Below, piece after piece: positions 5,891 to 5,893 of a DNA stretch of 5,893 nucleotides. Position 1 is the first letter of the stretch; each line of letters opens with the position of its first letter. A program made the position numbers and the translations under genes. This stretch comes from Blastocatellia bacterium (GTDB lineage Bacteria > Acidobacteriota > Blastocatellia > Chloracidobacteriales > JADJPF01): NCBI GenBank assembly GCA_023265235.1, contig JAHFUF010000353.1:1-5893 (forward strand), given 5' to 3'. The notes below the pieces were generated by a model. It was not told where the DNA came from. It did no database searches and worked only from the letters and a program-made list of their open reading frames with translations.

Positions 5891-5893
5891 CTA

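Larger units (their letters stand above)
5477..5893. other. Region without a confident gene, possible decayed coding sequence
   Basis: The first 80 bases are repeat copy 2. Then come two short plus-strand frames. One is 38 codons from the ATG at 5532 to the TGA at 5646-5648 (MVEIKGKTIIYAAPGADQLG start, no SD motif). The other, in a different frame, ends at 5869. Both have protein-like composition but neither has a ribosome site, which suggests a broken gene. The long minus-strand frame across 5677-5874 is Ser/Cys/Leu-rich with a TTG start and no SD motif, and is judged an antisense shadow. No clear terminator for the thioredoxin gene was found. Confidence 0.5.

Overview
The window is AT-rich throughout by eye (GC not computed) and looks like a chromosomal stretch of a free-living Gram-negative-type bacterium. 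Two of its proteins carry Sec signal peptides, one is a large polytopic membrane protein, and Shine-Dalgarno motifs are present before some genes. The long serine acetyltransferase with its LGALS...KRHPTIED signature, next to a DUF1736/TPR membrane protein and a TPR-rich secreted protein, would fit a low-GC Acidobacteriota (Blastocatellia-like) genome. That placement is a weak guess from protein style, and other phyla are possible.

Minus-strand block (1-4137). Three genes run right to left. cysE (serine O-acetyltransferase, first step of cysteine synthesis) comes first, followed after 50 nt by a 586-residue TMTC/DUF1736-type membrane glycosyltransferase-like protein with four C-terminal TPRs. 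After 130 nt comes a secreted TPR protein that runs off the left edge (422 residues seen, C-terminus missing). A 7-bp hairpin sits between cysE and the TMTC gene, and two AT-rich inverted repeats sit between the TMTC gene and the TPR gene. The spacing suggests co-transcription at least of cysE and the TMTC gene. The functional link between cysteine synthesis and the membrane protein is unclear.

Middle region (4138-4897). This is mostly non-coding. It holds a good candidate small gene on the minus strand (4389-4523, 44 residues, signal peptide plus a short mature peptide, SD motif) and a 13-bp perfect inverted repeat (arms 4314-4326 and 4392-4404) whose right arm forms the end of that small gene. 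It also contains several short hairpins. The small gene diverges from the plus-strand thioredoxin gene.

Plus-strand block (4898-5893). A periplasmic TlpA/ResA-like thioredoxin (WCAPC active site, signal peptide) is bracketed by two diverged direct repeats of about 80 nt (4791-4870 and 5473-5557), the second starting at its stop codon. The remaining 3' part has only short open frames that look like a gene remnant. An AGGAG motif at the extreme right edge hints at another plus-strand gene starting just outside.

No mobile element, CRISPR array, tRNA, rRNA or recognised defence system was seen. The items most worth following up are the uncharacterised secreted peptide gene with its inverted repeat, the repeats flanking the thioredoxin gene, and the TMTC-like/TPR gene pair.
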